Counted from the stretch's first letter, positions 54,050 through 63,881 are shown. The stretch is DNA of 64,000 bases from Cytophagales bacterium (GCA_013298505.1 JAAFHY010000001.1:207282-271281); one strand, 5' to 3'. Translations and numbers: made by a program. Notes: generated from the sequence alone by a model not told the origin.

Positions 54050-54592
54050 ATGAAAAAACTACTAACTCTATTACTGGTTCTTGCGGTGGCAATAACTAGT
54101 TATGCACAAGGGGGCAAGCGAAAAGGCGGTGTAAAAGCTGCCAATCTAAAGCAAGTTGAAGCCAGCGAAGTGCCTGAAGCTGTTAAAAATTCCTTTAAAA
54201 CATCGGCCACCGATGTGCGCTGGGAAAAGCATGAAGCGGTAGGAAAAGGAGGCAAATCGCACGTGCGCTATGTTGCTGTCTATACCCAAGATGGGGTTCG
54301 TTCTCGCTCGCGGTTTAAAGAAGATGGATCGGCACTAAGCTCGTCCAAATACATGGGGCCCAAAAAACTTCCTGCTTCCATCCAATCTGCGGCCACAGCT
54401 AAATATCCTAATGTTAAATTAGTGGGTGGCGAAGAGTTTACTACCAAAGCAGGTCAGGTTTATTACCGCGTTAGGCTTCGTAACAAGGCGACAAAAATCA
54501 CTACACTTTTTGATGCCAGCGGTGCGGAGGTAACTAAAGATAAGCGTACTGACGAATTGAACGAAGGAGAGGAAGAGGAAGGAGAAAATTAG
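54050..54592 (+). CDS. Secreted PepSY-like (BLIP-type fold) protein
   Basis: A 180-residue protein with a Sec signal (MKKLLTLLLVLAVAITSYAQ). Two repeated segments (VPEAVKNSFKTSATDVRWEK and LPASIQSAATAKYPNVKLVG) are the PepSY-like/DUF2874 pattern of Bacteroidota proteins. It ends in a Glu-rich tail (ELNEGEEEEGEN). It may inhibit or chaperone a protease; the target is not known. It is followed by a strong terminator and convergent with the M20 gene. Confidence 0.8.
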   Translation: MKKLLTLLLVLAVAITSYAQGGKRKGGVKAANLKQVEASEVPEAVKNSFKTSATDVRWEKHEAVGKGGKSHVRYVAVYTQDGVRSRSRFKEDGSALSSSKYMGPKKLPASIQSAATAKYPNVKLVGGEEFTTKAGQVYYRVRLRNKATKITTLFDASGAEVTKDKRTDELNEGEEEEGEN

Positions 54593-54618
54593 TTTGTCAA
54601 GCGATAGAATCATTAAAG

Positions 54619-54652
54619 GAAGCCATGCCTAGAAAGCATGGCTTCTTTTTTT
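54619..54652 (+). terminator. Rho-independent terminator of the PepSY-like gene
   Basis: GAAGCCATGC pairs with GCATGGCTTC around CTAGAAA, followed by eight T. It separates the PepSY-like gene from the convergent M20 dipeptidase. Confidence 0.92.
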
Positions 54653-54661
54653 ACTAGAGTT

Positions 54662-56017
54662 CTACTTCGAATAATGCTTGTAAAAAGCAATAATCGTTTC
54701 GATGCCAATCAAAAAATTCTTGATGCCATAATGTTCATTGGGCGAATGGATGGCATCGCTATCTAAACCAAAGCCCATCAGCACCGTATCTAAACCAAGT
54801 TCTTTTTTGAAAAGCGATACAATTGGAATACTCCCTCCGTCTCGTGTTGGAATCGGAGATTTTCCCCACACTTCTTCAAAGGCATTGCTTGCTGCCTTAA
54901 ATGCTTTTGAATCGGTGGGCGTTACAGCCGGTTCGCCTCCGTGGTGTGCAGTTACTTTTACGTTCACCGACTTGGGCGCGATGGATTGAAAATGCTTGGT
55001 GAACAATTCAGTGATCTCTGCACTGTTTTGATTGGGCACTAAGCGCATCGAAATTTTTGCCGATGCCTTTGATGGCAAAACTGTTTTTGCACCTTCGCCT
55101 GTGTAGCCTCCCCACATTCCGTTTACATCTAACGTAGGTCGTATGCCTGTGCGCTCTAGTGTTGTGTAACCTGCTTCGCCTGTAATATCACCAATCGCCA
55201 ATTCATTTTTGTAGGCTGCCAAATCGAAAGGAGCCTTGTTAAGTTGCGCTCTTTCTTCTTTTGTAAGCTCGGCCACTTTATCATAAAAACCTGGAATGGT
55301 AATACGTCCATTTTCGTCATGTAGTGAGGCAATCATTTTACTTAATGTGTTGATGGGATTTGCCACAGCACCACCATACACGCCCGAGTGCAGATCGCGG
55401 TTGGGGCCCGTTACTTCTACTTCCATGTAACTCAATCCGCGTAAGCCAACGGTGATAGACGGAGTATCTAACGAAATTAAAGACGTATCTGAAATTAAAA
55501 TTACATCGGCTTTAAGTTTGGATTTGTTATCTCTTACGAAAGCCCCAAGGTTATCAGAGCCTACTTCTTCTTCACCTTCAATCATAAACTTCACATTGCA
55601 GGTAAGCTGGTTGAGTTTCATCATTGCCTCAAATGCTTTGATGTGCATGTAAAATTGCCCCTTGTCATCGCATGCGCCACGTGCATAAATTTTTCCGTCT
55701 TTTACCACGGGCTCAAATGCCGGTGAATCCCACAAGTTCAATGGATCAGCAGGTTGCACATCGTAATGTCCGTAAACCAAAACGGTAGGTTTTGTTTTAT
55801 CGATGATCTTCTCACCAAAAACAATGGGGTGGCCTTTTGTTTCGCACAATTCAACACGATCCGCTCCGGCATCTTTTAATTTTTGCACTACGTATTCGGC
55901 CGCTTTGCGAACATCTGTTTTGTGTTTGCTATCAGCACTGACAGAGGGAATGCGCAATAGATCGAATAACTCGGAAAGAAAGCGGTTTTCGTGGGTTTGG
56001 ATGTATTTTTTAATCAT
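54662..56017 (-). CDS. M20-family dipeptidase
   Basis: A 451-residue zinc peptidase. Catalytic and ligand residues appear in order: LVYGHYDVQPADP (His, Asp), GACDDKGQF (bridging Asp), IEGEEEVGS (Glu base and ligand), ISDTS (Asp ligand) and DAIHSPNEHYG (C-terminal His). The lid domain (about residues 190-340) is intact. It cleaves dipeptides or acyl-amino acids; the substrate cannot be told. It is cytoplasmic, with no signal peptide. Confidence 0.93.
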   Translation of the reverse strand: MIKKYIQTHENRFLSELFDLLRIPSVSADSKHKTDVRKAAEYVVQKLKDAGADRVELCETKGHPIVFGEKIIDKTKPTVLVYGHYDVQPADPLNLWDSPAFEPVVKDGKIYARGACDDKGQFYMHIKAFEAMMKLNQLTCNVKFMIEGEEEVGSDNLGAFVRDNKSKLKADVILISDTSLISLDTPSITVGLRGLSYMEVEVTGPNRDLHSGVYGGAVANPINTLSKMIASLHDENGRITIPGFYDKVAELTKEERAQLNKAPFDLAAYKNELAIGDITGEAGYTTLERTGIRPTLDVNGMWGGYTGEGAKTVLPSKASAKISMRLVPNQNSAEITELFTKHFQSIAPKSVNVKVTAHHGGEPAVTPTDSKAFKAASNAFEEVWGKSPIPTRDGGSIPIVSLFKKELGLDTVLMGFGLDSDAIHSPNEHYGIKNFLIGIETIIAFYKHYSK

Positions 56018-56136
56018 ATTTTACAAGGAATAATTGTACCAAAATTACCCTTTTTACGAGAGTTTATGATTCTTTACCCATATCAATAGTTATAAAATAC
56101 CTATTCTTGGGTATTTTCATCAATAGGGTATTTTTA

Positions 56137-56144
56137 TAGATTTG
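56137..56144 (+). promoter_or_regulatory. -7 promoter box for the small barrel gene
   Basis: TAGATTTG matches TAnnTTTG, 26 bases before the ATG at 56170. The element GGGTATTTT occurs twice just upstream (56109 and 56127). Confidence 0.45.
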
Positions 56145-56169
56145 CCTTAAACCAAAAAACTACTTGATT

Positions 56170-56649
56170 ATGAAAAAGCTTAAATTATTTGTTTTACTGA
56201 CTTGTGCCTCTCTAACTTTTACATTTGCACAGCAACAAAAAGGAGACTTTCAACTCCAAGCTCAAGGTTCATATTTCTCTGCTTCGGGATTTAGTGGAGG
56301 TACACTCTTTTTGAATGGAAGTAAATTCGTAACCCAGAATATTGAGGTGGGTGCTTCACCAATTTTTACGTTTGGAACAGAAACTACTATCAATCTCTCA
56401 GCCTATTCAAATTACAATTTCATTACGAATGATGCAAAAATGGTTCCATATGCTGGTGCTCAGCTATTATTGTTTAATCTTGGGGCAAAGGGTGGATCAG
56501 AAACAGGGTTCGGTCTTAAAGGAGGTCTTCGTTATTTTATTTCGGAGCGCGTAAACGTTGATGTTGGGCCTAGCATTACATTTTTAAAGGGCAGTTCGTT
56601 ATTCTATTTTAATGCTGGTCTTGGTTTTATTTTGGGAAGAAAGGGGTAA
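56170..56649 (+). CDS. Small outer membrane beta-barrel protein
   Basis: A 159-residue protein with a Sec signal (KLKLFVLLTCASLTFTFAQ). The rest alternates like an eight-stranded barrel (GGTLFLNGSKFVTQNIEVGA ... GLKGGLRYFISERVNVDVGP) and ends LGFILGRKG. Barrels of this size are usual in Bacteroidota; ligand unknown. The start two codons inside the longest frame was chosen to use ATG instead of TTG. Confidence 0.8.
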   Translation: MKKLKLFVLLTCASLTFTFAQQQKGDFQLQAQGSYFSASGFSGGTLFLNGSKFVTQNIEVGASPIFTFGTETTINLSAYSNYNFITNDAKMVPYAGAQLLLFNLGAKGGSETGFGLKGGLRYFISERVNVDVGPSITFLKGSSLFYFNAGLGFILGRKG

Positions 56650-56669
56650 TTTCAATTCATAACTTTTTT

Positions 56670-56699
56670 AAGGAGACACAGGTGTCTCCTTTTTTTTTG
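56670..56699 (+). terminator. Rho-independent terminator of the barrel gene
   Basis: AAGGAGACAC pairs with GTGTCTCCTT around AG (ten bp, two-base loop), followed by a T-run. It precedes the caspase gene by about 30 bases. Confidence 0.92.
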
Positions 56700-56730
56700 T
56701 TTAAATTTAAAACAACTAAAAAGCATGTGT

Positions 56731-58785
56731 ATGAGAACCTTTCAAATTTTATTATTCGCAATAATTGCAATTAATGCATCTGGCCAAAACTCATTTCTTA
56801 GTGCTTACAAAAATTTACCAAAAGCTAGTACAGCTAAAATTGAGCAGATTGCATTCTCTACAGATAACAAATTTTTGGCGGCTGTTGATCATTCAGGAAA
56901 ACTTGCTATCTGGGAAATAGAGTCTGGCAAATTGCTAAAGCAAATAACGATTGGAAAATCATTGTTACTCACATTCCGCGAGACTGGAGATTTAATTGTA
57001 GTAAATACCTCTGGAGAGGTTAAAATCTATGAATCCAATCTTGAGGAGAAAACTAACTTTAAATTTTCTTCTTCACCATCTCACATATCTTTAGATCCAA
57101 CGGGTCAGTCACTTCTTGCTTTGTATAAAGAGAGTATTGAGATTTTTGACTTGAAAGCAATGATGCTTCAAACCAAAATCAATTTTACTACACCAATTAA
57201 AAACCCAATTTTTATTGGTTTCGATCGGTTTGGTCAACAGTTATCAGTCATTGCGAAGTTGGGGCAGGTTCTTACCTGGAATCCAACCAATCAGAGGCTT
57301 ATTCGGGAACTAAAATTACAGAGTGGGGAATTTGCAGGAAGTCGTTCTGTACTCTATGATGCCTCTAGTAATTATGGCGGTGATCGATTTATTGTAAGCA
57401 TGCAAGAGGCGTTTATACCAAAGGGGGGATTTCAAAATAGCAACCAAGTGAACAATACTCAATTTAGCACTGGCAATCAATTTGGTGGCGGTGGTGCCGG
57501 CACGCAATTGGAAAGAAAAAATTTAATTGTTTACTATGATTGGGCTTCTGGCCAGGAATTAAAAAGAATACCTATAAGGTATAGAGCTGATAGAATTGTT
57601 GCTGGAGCCGGATCATCAAATATTGCGTATTTTTCAAACGATGCCTTAAGCGTCTTTCTGGTGAGTTATGATCGGGGAGAGATCATGAGTTCAATTAAAA
57701 TCACTGATGATCCCACGGCTATTGGGTTTTCAACCAATAACGAGCTATTCGCAGTTGGTACTTCGAAAGGTGCAATCAGCCTTTATTATGTAGAGCGTAA
57801 TACCCCCGCAGAAATTAAGATACAACTACCTGCTGTCGATCGCAGCTACGCATCAGAACCAACCGGAGAGCAAAACTTAAAAATCAAGGGTCTTATTGAA
57901 GGCACAGAGCGCATCAGCAAAATCTCGATCAATGGGGCGCAAGCTGAAAATGATTTTCAAGGTGGTTTTGAAGGAGAAGTGCCATTAGAGGCTGGAAAAA
58001 ACAGAGTTCGAATTGTTGCTGAGACATCCGAACAAAAGCAGTTGGTGAAAGATTTCTATGTTACGATGGATCCCGCTAAAAGTGCTGTAAAAAATACCAC
58101 TAAACACACCAGTAGTGGTAAACGTGTTGCGCTGATTATTGGAAATGCCAACTATCAATACTCTAACAAACTCAACAATACTTTAAATGATGCTAAAACC
58201 ATGGAGCAAACATTAAAAGAGCTAGGCTTTCAGGTAACATTAGTTTCGGATGGTAGTTATGAAAAAATGAAAAATGCGGTCTATGCTTTTGGTGATCAGA
58301 TCAGTGATGTAGATATTTCACTATTCTATTATGCCGGACATGGTTTGGAAGTAGATGGAACTAATTATTTGATTCCTGTAGATGCTGATATTCAATCAGC
58401 CTTAGACATAAAGCAAAAAGCGCTTCCGCTTACGGGCATTTTAAGAACAATGGAATTTACCAACGAAGAAGGCCTTAACATGATCATACTAGATGCCTGT
58501 AGAAATAATCCCTTCCCAACAGGCAAGAGAGGCGGATCGGGCTTAGCCAAAGTAAATGCACCGAGTGGCACTTTGATTGCCTATGCAACAGACCCAGGAT
58601 CAACAGCTTCAGATGGAACAGGAGCTAACGGATTATATACAGGTGTGCTTACTCAACAACTTAAAGTTTCGCAACGCATTGAAGACATCTTTATGAATAC
58701 CCGAAACAAAGTTGAAGAACTATCAAAAGGTTCTCAGCGGCCATGGGAAGAGTTGAGATTGAAGGGTGTCTTTTATTTGAAGTAG
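56731..58785 (+). CDS. Secreted WD40-propeller caspase-family (C14) protease
   Basis: A 684-residue protein with a Sec signal (RTFQILLFAIIAINASGQ). Residues about 25-390 are WD40-like blades (KFLAAVDHSGKLAIWEIESG is the first), interrupted by a Gly/Asn/Gln-rich insert (about 230-258) between blades. A short Ig-like linker leads to the caspase-fold domain: GKRVALIIGNANY, SLFYYAGHGLEVDG (catalytic His, residue 539 from the earlier ATG) and LDACRNNPF (catalytic Cys592). The dyad is complete. The frame also opens with an ATG two codons upstream. The target is unknown. Confidence 0.9.
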   Translation: MRTFQILLFAIIAINASGQNSFLSAYKNLPKASTAKIEQIAFSTDNKFLAAVDHSGKLAIWEIESGKLLKQITIGKSLLLTFRETGDLIVVNTSGEVKIYESNLEEKTNFKFSSSPSHISLDPTGQSLLALYKESIEIFDLKAMMLQTKINFTTPIKNPIFIGFDRFGQQLSVIAKLGQVLTWNPTNQRLIRELKLQSGEFAGSRSVLYDASSNYGGDRFIVSMQEAFIPKGGFQNSNQVNNTQFSTGNQFGGGGAGTQLERKNLIVYYDWASGQELKRIPIRYRADRIVAGAGSSNIAYFSNDALSVFLVSYDRGEIMSSIKITDDPTAIGFSTNNELFAVGTSKGAISLYYVERNTPAEIKIQLPAVDRSYASEPTGEQNLKIKGLIEGTERISKISINGAQAENDFQGGFEGEVPLEAGKNRVRIVAETSEQKQLVKDFYVTMDPAKSAVKNTTKHTSSGKRVALIIGNANYQYSNKLNNTLNDAKTMEQTLKELGFQVTLVSDGSYEKMKNAVYAFGDQISDVDISLFYYAGHGLEVDGTNYLIPVDADIQSALDIKQKALPLTGILRTMEFTNEEGLNMIILDACRNNPFPTGKRGGSGLAKVNAPSGTLIAYATDPGSTASDGTGANGLYTGVLTQQLKVSQRIEDIFMNTRNKVEELSKGSQRPWEELRLKGVFYLK

Positions 58786-58828
58786 TGTACTGTTAGCTAC
58801 TAGTCTAGTATCAGAAATTATGTGTGCT

Positions 58829-58858
58829 AATGCCGCCTTCTTGCGGCATTTTTTTTGA
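58829..58858 (+). terminator. Rho-independent terminator after the caspase gene
   Basis: AATGCCGC pairs with GCGGCATT around CTTCTT, followed by a T-run of about eight. It separates the caspase gene from gltB. Confidence 0.92.
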
Positions 58859-59036
58859 CCAAAAACCTATTCGCTACTTTCATCAACATAAAAGGGTTTC
58901 TTTCAACCGATTCCGCTACTAGTCGTTAGTTAGATTTTGTTCTTTTTTTAAAAATACTTCTTCGAATCCGCGCTTTCGATCTTCTCAGCCTTTATTTTTA
59001 TTTCTTGAAAACCTACAATCAAGAAATTTTCAGGAA

Positions 59037-62000
59037 GTGAAAGATCAGAATAGCCAAGGATTATATCGACAGGAGTTTGAGAAAGACTCGTGCGGTGTTG
59101 GATTCATCGCCAACATAAAAGGAAGAAAATCGCATCAGGTTATAACCGATGCACTCACCATGCTCGAACGCATGGCGCACCGCGGTGCGTGTGGCTGCGA
59201 AGCCAATACCGGTGATGGTGCTGGCATTTTAATTCAAGTGCCTCACGAGTTTCTTGTGGGTGAATGTGGAAAGCTTAGCTTTCAATTGCCTGCTTATGGA
59301 AGCTATGGCGTTGGCTTGGTGTTTTTCCCTCGCGATCCCAAAGTGCGCGAAGAGTGCCGCACGGTGCTGAATCGCCAAATCAAAAAAATGAAAATGGGAT
59401 TGTTGGGCTACCGTTCGTTGCCTACCAATAACAAAGACTTGGGCGAAACAGCCCTGAAGGCCGAGCCTGTGATGGAGCAAGTATTCATCAAAAGAGGAGA
59501 TGCAGGAAAAAACCCTGACGACTTTGAGCGCAAGCTTTTCATACTTAGAAAATACGTTACTCACCTCGTTACTGAGTCAGTAAAGGGTGTTGACAATCAA
59601 TTTTATTTCTCTTCACTTTCTTATAAGACTATTGCCTACAAGGGTATGCTTTTAAGTGGGCAATTGAAGCCTTACTTTGCAGATTTAGAAAATGAAGAAG
59701 TTGTTTCTGCGATTGCAGTAATCCACTCACGCTTTTCCACCAATACATTTCCTTCTTGGCGATTGGCACAGCCTTTCCGCTTCATTGCACATAATGGAGA
59801 GATCAACACCGTGCAGGGCAATATCAATTGGCTGAAATCGAAGGAAGCATTTTTCTCATCGCCTTACTTCACGCGTGAAGAGCTGAACATGATCTTGCCG
59901 ATTTGCAATCCCAAGCAATCGGATTCTTCTAATTTGGATAATACCGTAGAGCTTCTTGTTCACGCAGGTCGATCATTGCCTCATGTGATGATGATGCTCA
60001 TACCCGAAGCATGGGATGGCAACGAAGCGATGACGCAAGAGAAAAAAGATTTTTACGAATACCACGCGAATCTGATGGAGCCATGGGACGGTCCCGCCTC
60101 CATCACCTTCACCGATGGAAAAATAGTTGGTGCTACATTAGATAGAAACGGCTTGCGCCCTTCACGTTTCGTAGTTACTGATGATGATTTTGTGGTGATG
60201 GCATCGGAAGTGGGTGTTATTGACATCGACCCAGCCAAGATTGTTTCAAAGGGACGCTTGCAACCAGGAAAAATGTTTGTGGTTGATTTAGAGCAGGGTC
60301 GCATCATCAGCGATGATGAATTGAAAAAAGACATTTGCACAAAGCAGCCTTACGGCAAATGGGTAAAAGAAAATAAGGTGCGGTTGGTAGATCTGCCCGA
60401 GCCAGGTGGAAGTTTTCATAAGTATGACCCTGTCACATTTTTGAAAAGACAAATTTCATTCGGCTATACGTCAGAAGATTTGCGTGTGATCTTAGCACAA
60501 ATGTGCGAGACGGGCAAAGAAGCACTCGGCTCAATGGGTAACGATACTCCGTTAGCAGTGCTCTCGCGACAAGCACAACATTTGTCGAGTTATTTCAAAC
60601 AACTCTTTGCGCAAGTAACCAACCCACCCATTGATCCGATCCGTGAGAGATTGGTGATGTCGTTGGCATCGCACGTGGGTGGCTCGTTGAATTTATTGGA
60701 AGAATCGCCAGAGCATTGTATCACATTGGAGCTGCCCACTCCCATTCTATCCAATCAAGAATTAGAAAAAATACGCTACATCGACCATCGGCATCTTCAA
60801 ACCAAAACCATCTATACTTATTTTAAAGCAGATGCTCAGCCAGGTTCATTAGAAAAAGGATTAACCCGCGTGTGCCAATATGTGACCGATGCGATTGAAG
60901 ATGGATTTACGATTATTATTCTTTCGGATAGAAGTTTTGATAGTGGTCACGCGCAGATACCTTCCCTATTAGCGGTTGCAGCCGTACATCATGATTTGAT
61001 TTGCAAAGGGCTTCGCGGAAAAATCGGGTTGTTGGTAGAGGCGGGTGATGTGTGGGAGACGCATCACTATGCCACGTTGGTAGGTTTTGGCGCTTCGGGC
61101 ATCAATCCGTATTTGGTTTACCAAACCATTCACGACATGAAGAAGCGCAATCTCTTCACAGAAGAACTGACAGAAGAGAAAGCGATCTACAATTATAAGA
61201 AAGCAGTGGCTGGTGAGTTGCTCAAAGTGATGAGCAAAATGGGCATTAGCACATTGCAATCATACCACGGTGCGCAAATTTTTGAAGCACTTGGTATCCA
61301 TCAAGATGTGATCGATACTTATTTTACTGGAGTGGTGTCGCGTATCGGAGGTTTGAAGCTTGACGACATTGCCAAAGAAGCATTGGCCAAGCACGAACTC
61401 GCATTCCCTGTAACGGCTAACTTCAATCCAAGATTGGAAGTAGGTGGTGTTTACCAATGGAAACAACGTGGTGAAGCACACTTGTTCAATCCGCAAACCA
61501 TTCACCTGCTGCAGCAATCGACTAAAGCTAAAGATTATAATCTCTTCAAAAAATATTCTTCACTGATCAATGAGCAAAGCGAAAAAGCCATCACGCTCCG
61601 CAGTTTGCTTAAATTCAAAAAGGGAAAATCTATTCCCATCAGCGAAGTAGAGTCGAAAGAAAATATTTTCAAACGCTTTGCTACTGGAGCCATGTCGTTT
61701 GGATCGATTTCACATGAGGCGCACAGCACGTTGGCCATTGCCATGAACCGCATTGGTGGCAAAAGCAATTGTGGCGAAGGCGGTGAAGATGAAATTCGTT
61801 TTGTAAAAAAAGAAAATGGCGACTGGGAAAATTCGGCCATCAAGCAAGTAGCTTCGGGAAGGTTTGGTGTAACGAGCCATTATCTCACTAATGCCAAAGA
61901 ACTACAAATTAAAATGGCGCAAGGCGCGAAGCCTGGCGAAGGAGGCCAATTGCCAGGCCATAAAGTAGATGATTGGATCGGTCGAGTGCGTCACTCTACG

Positions 62001-63578
62001 CCAGGGGTTGGTTTGATCTCCCCTCCTCCTCATCATGATATTTATTCGATTGAAGATTTAGCTCAACTTATTTTTGATTTGAAGAATGCCAATCGACAAG
62101 CTCGCATCAGCGTGAAGTTGGTAAGCGAAGCGGGTGTTGGTACCATTGCATCGGGTGTTGCCAAAGCACATGCCGATGTGATTTTGATTGCTGGGCATGA
62201 TGGTGGAACGGGTGCATCGCCCGTGAGTTCTATCCGCCATGCGGGATTGCCTTGGGAACTTGGTTTAGCGGAAGCGCATCAAACATTGGTGAGAAATAAA
62301 TTGCGCGGCCGAGTGGTGCTGCAAACCGATGGGCAAATTCGCACGGGAAAAGATTTGGCCATTGCTGCTTTGCTTGGCGCAGAGGAATGGGGCGTGGCAA
62401 CTGCTGCATTGGTTACAACTGGCTGTATCATGATGCGCAAGTGTCATTTGAATACTTGCCCTGTTGGTGTAGCTACACAAAACAAAGAACTGCGCGCGCT
62501 CTTCACGGGCAAGCCAGAGTATGTGGTGAACTTATTTGATTTCTTAGCAGAAGAACTGCGCGAGATTATGGCAGAGCTTGGCTTCCGTACCGTGAATGAA
62601 ATGGTTGGCCAAGCGGATCGCTTGGAATTGCGTGAGCAAGACGAACATTGGAAAAACGCTCATTTAGATTTATCGCCTCTGCTTTTCAAAGAGCCTATGA
62701 GTTTGGATGCAGCTCTCTTCAAACAAGAAGAACAAGATCATGAAATAGAAAACGTATTGGACAGAAAACTCTTAGAGAAAGCACAAGTTGCTTTGCATGA
62801 TGTAGAACCTGTCAAGGATCAATTCACGATTTCAAATCAAGATCGTGCGGTGGGGGCAATGCTCTCCAATGAAATTTCAAAAATCTTTGCTGGGCCTGGA
62901 CTTCCGAAAGACACCATTCACTTTAAATTCACTGGCACGGCTGGACAAAGCTTTGGGGCTTTCACTACAGGTGGCGTTACGTTTGAATTGGAAGGCGATG
63001 CCAACGACTATTTTGGAAAAGGTTTATCGGGTGGAAAGTTGATCCTCTATCCGAATAAAAAATCTACTTACAACGCATCTAAAAATAGCATCACGGGCAA
63101 CGTGGCCTTCTTTGGCGCGACATCAGGGGAAGCTTATATCAATGGCATGGCGGGCGAGCGCTTTGCGGTGCGCAACTCGGGTGTGCATGTGGTAGTAGAG
63201 GGCGTGGGTGACCACGGCTGCGAATATATGACGGGCGGCACAGTGGTGATACTAGGTGACACGGGAAGAAATTTTTCCGCAGGCATGAGTGGTGGCGTTG
63301 CCTACGTGTGGGATGTGAACAAAACATTTGTGAAAAACTGCAACATGGAGATGGTGCTGCTGGATACCTTGGACAATGAAGACGAAGTGTTACTAAAGAA
63401 AATGATTTTGTCGCACCACGAGTTTACACAAAGCAAAGTGGCTGCGCATATTTTAAGTTACTGGCAAACGGCTTTCAAAAACTTTATCAAAGTAATGCCG
63501 ATTGACTACAAAGCTGTGTTGGAGAAAAAGAAGTTGAACAAGTTTGTGAGCGTGCCGATTAGTCAATCTGTTAATTAG
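59037..63578 (+). CDS. gltB: Glutamate synthase large subunit
   Basis: Makes glutamate from 2-oxoglutarate and glutamine together with GltD. The GTG start follows AGGA, a rare visible Shine-Dalgarno-like site. A short propeptide precedes the N-terminal nucleophile Cys19 (CGVGFIANIKG) of the amidotransferase domain; the synthase half has the FMN domain and the 3Fe-4S motif CIMMRKCHLNTCPVGVATQ; the C-terminal GXGXG helix (about residues 1270-1480) is complete. 1513 residues is the full family length. The last codons (ISQSVN) and the stop lie in a 16-base repeat array. gltD follows 331 bases later. Confidence 0.97.
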   Translation: MKDQNSQGLYRQEFEKDSCGVGFIANIKGRKSHQVITDALTMLERMAHRGACGCEANTGDGAGILIQVPHEFLVGECGKLSFQLPAYGSYGVGLVFFPRDPKVREECRTVLNRQIKKMKMGLLGYRSLPTNNKDLGETALKAEPVMEQVFIKRGDAGKNPDDFERKLFILRKYVTHLVTESVKGVDNQFYFSSLSYKTIAYKGMLLSGQLKPYFADLENEEVVSAIAVIHSRFSTNTFPSWRLAQPFRFIAHNGEINTVQGNINWLKSKEAFFSSPYFTREELNMILPICNPKQSDSSNLDNTVELLVHAGRSLPHVMMMLIPEAWDGNEAMTQEKKDFYEYHANLMEPWDGPASITFTDGKIVGATLDRNGLRPSRFVVTDDDFVVMASEVGVIDIDPAKIVSKGRLQPGKMFVVDLEQGRIISDDELKKDICTKQPYGKWVKENKVRLVDLPEPGGSFHKYDPVTFLKRQISFGYTSEDLRVILAQMCETGKEALGSMGNDTPLAVLSRQAQHLSSYFKQLFAQVTNPPIDPIRERLVMSLASHVGGSLNLLEESPEHCITLELPTPILSNQELEKIRYIDHRHLQTKTIYTYFKADAQPGSLEKGLTRVCQYVTDAIEDGFTIIILSDRSFDSGHAQIPSLLAVAAVHHDLICKGLRGKIGLLVEAGDVWETHHYATLVGFGASGINPYLVYQTIHDMKKRNLFTEELTEEKAIYNYKKAVAGELLKVMSKMGISTLQSYHGAQIFEALGIHQDVIDTYFTGVVSRIGGLKLDDIAKEALAKHELAFPVTANFNPRLEVGGVYQWKQRGEAHLFNPQTIHLLQQSTKAKDYNLFKKYSSLINEQSEKAITLRSLLKFKKGKSIPISEVESKENIFKRFATGAMSFGSISHEAHSTLAIAMNRIGGKSNCGEGGEDEIRFVKKENGDWENSAIKQVASGRFGVTSHYLTNAKELQIKMAQGAKPGEGGQLPGHKVDDWIGRVRHSTPGVGLISPPPHHDIYSIEDLAQLIFDLKNANRQARISVKLVSEAGVGTIASGVAKAHADVILIAGHDGGTGASPVSSIRHAGLPWELGLAEAHQTLVRNKLRGRVVLQTDGQIRTGKDLAIAALLGAEEWGVATAALVTTGCIMMRKCHLNTCPVGVATQNKELRALFTGKPEYVVNLFDFLAEELREIMAELGFRTVNEMVGQADRLELREQDEHWKNAHLDLSPLLFKEPMSLDAALFKQEEQDHEIENVLDRKLLEKAQVALHDVEPVKDQFTISNQDRAVGAMLSNEISKIFAGPGLPKDTIHFKFTGTAGQSFGAFTTGGVTFELEGDANDYFGKGLSGGKLILYPNKKSTYNASKNSITGNVAFFGATSGEAYINGMAGERFAVRNSGVHVVVEGVGDHGCEYMTGGTVVILGDTGRNFSAGMSGGVAYVWDVNKTFVKNCNMEMVLLDTLDNEDEVLLKKMILSHHEFTQSKVAAHILSYWQTAFKNFIKVMPIDYKAVLEKKKLNKFVSVPISQSVN

Positions 63579-63605
63579 CCAATTCAACAATTAGCCGATG
63601 ATTGG
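63558..63605 (+). repeat. 16-base tandem array across the gltB stop codon
   Basis: Three 16-base units start ATTAG(T/C)C: ATTAGTCAATCTGTTA, ATTAGCCAATTCAACA and ATTAGCCGATGATTGG. The TAG stop of gltB (63576-63578) is the ATTAG of the second unit, so the last residues of GltB come from the array. Confidence 0.65.
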
Positions 63606-63615
63606 CCTTTCTCCT

Positions 63616-63692
63616 CGGTTTGTGTCCTCACAAAACGAAATGTGTCAAGGTTTTTTTAAGGTTAAGAGTTTTGGTCTGTGGGGACACAGACC
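63616..63692. repeat. Pair of related hairpins in opposite orientation
   Basis: Left hairpin: CGGTTTGTG / CACAAAACG with loop TCCT (63616-63637). Right hairpin: GGTCTGTG / CACAGACC with loop GGGA (63673-63692), extended by TT/AA. Read on the other strand the right one becomes a close copy of the left (GG(T)TGTGTCC). A T7 run lies between, so the left hairpin with T-run may stop gltB transcripts. Confidence 0.55.
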
Positions 63693-63742
63693 AAGAAGGA
63701 AGATAGAAAAGACAGGATTTGAGATTTGATGAATGATGAGCT

Positions 63743-63825
63743 GGCATCGGCCAGGGATAGAAGCGGAAAGCCCGAAGTGTGTTGGGTCTGCGCGTGAACG
63801 GACTTGTAGCGGATAGCCCGATGCC
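63743..63825. repeat. Folded repeat element with internal 14-base direct repeat
   Basis: Outer arms GGCATCGG (63743) and CCGATGCC (63818) pair perfectly. Inside, AGCGGAAAGCCCGA (63762) and AGCGGATAGCCCGA (63809) are a direct repeat with one mismatch, and AAGCCCG/CGGACTT forms an inner stem. No frame is coding. I recall similar AGCGGA(T/A)AGCCCGA elements in other Bacteroidota spacers, but have not checked. Confidence 0.6.
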
Positions 63826-63836
63826 TTGCGTTTCGC

Positions 63837-63881
63837 TTGGCAGGCCGCCCTCCTTCGCTGAAGCTTCGGAGGGCAAGCCAA
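63837..63881. repeat. GC-rich hairpin next to gltD
   Basis: GCCCTCC and GGAGGGC pair around TTCGCTGAAGCTTC; outer arms TTGGC and GCCAA extend it. There is no T-run, so it is not a classic terminator. It ends 29 bases before the gltD ATG and could act as a leader structure. Confidence 0.5.
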
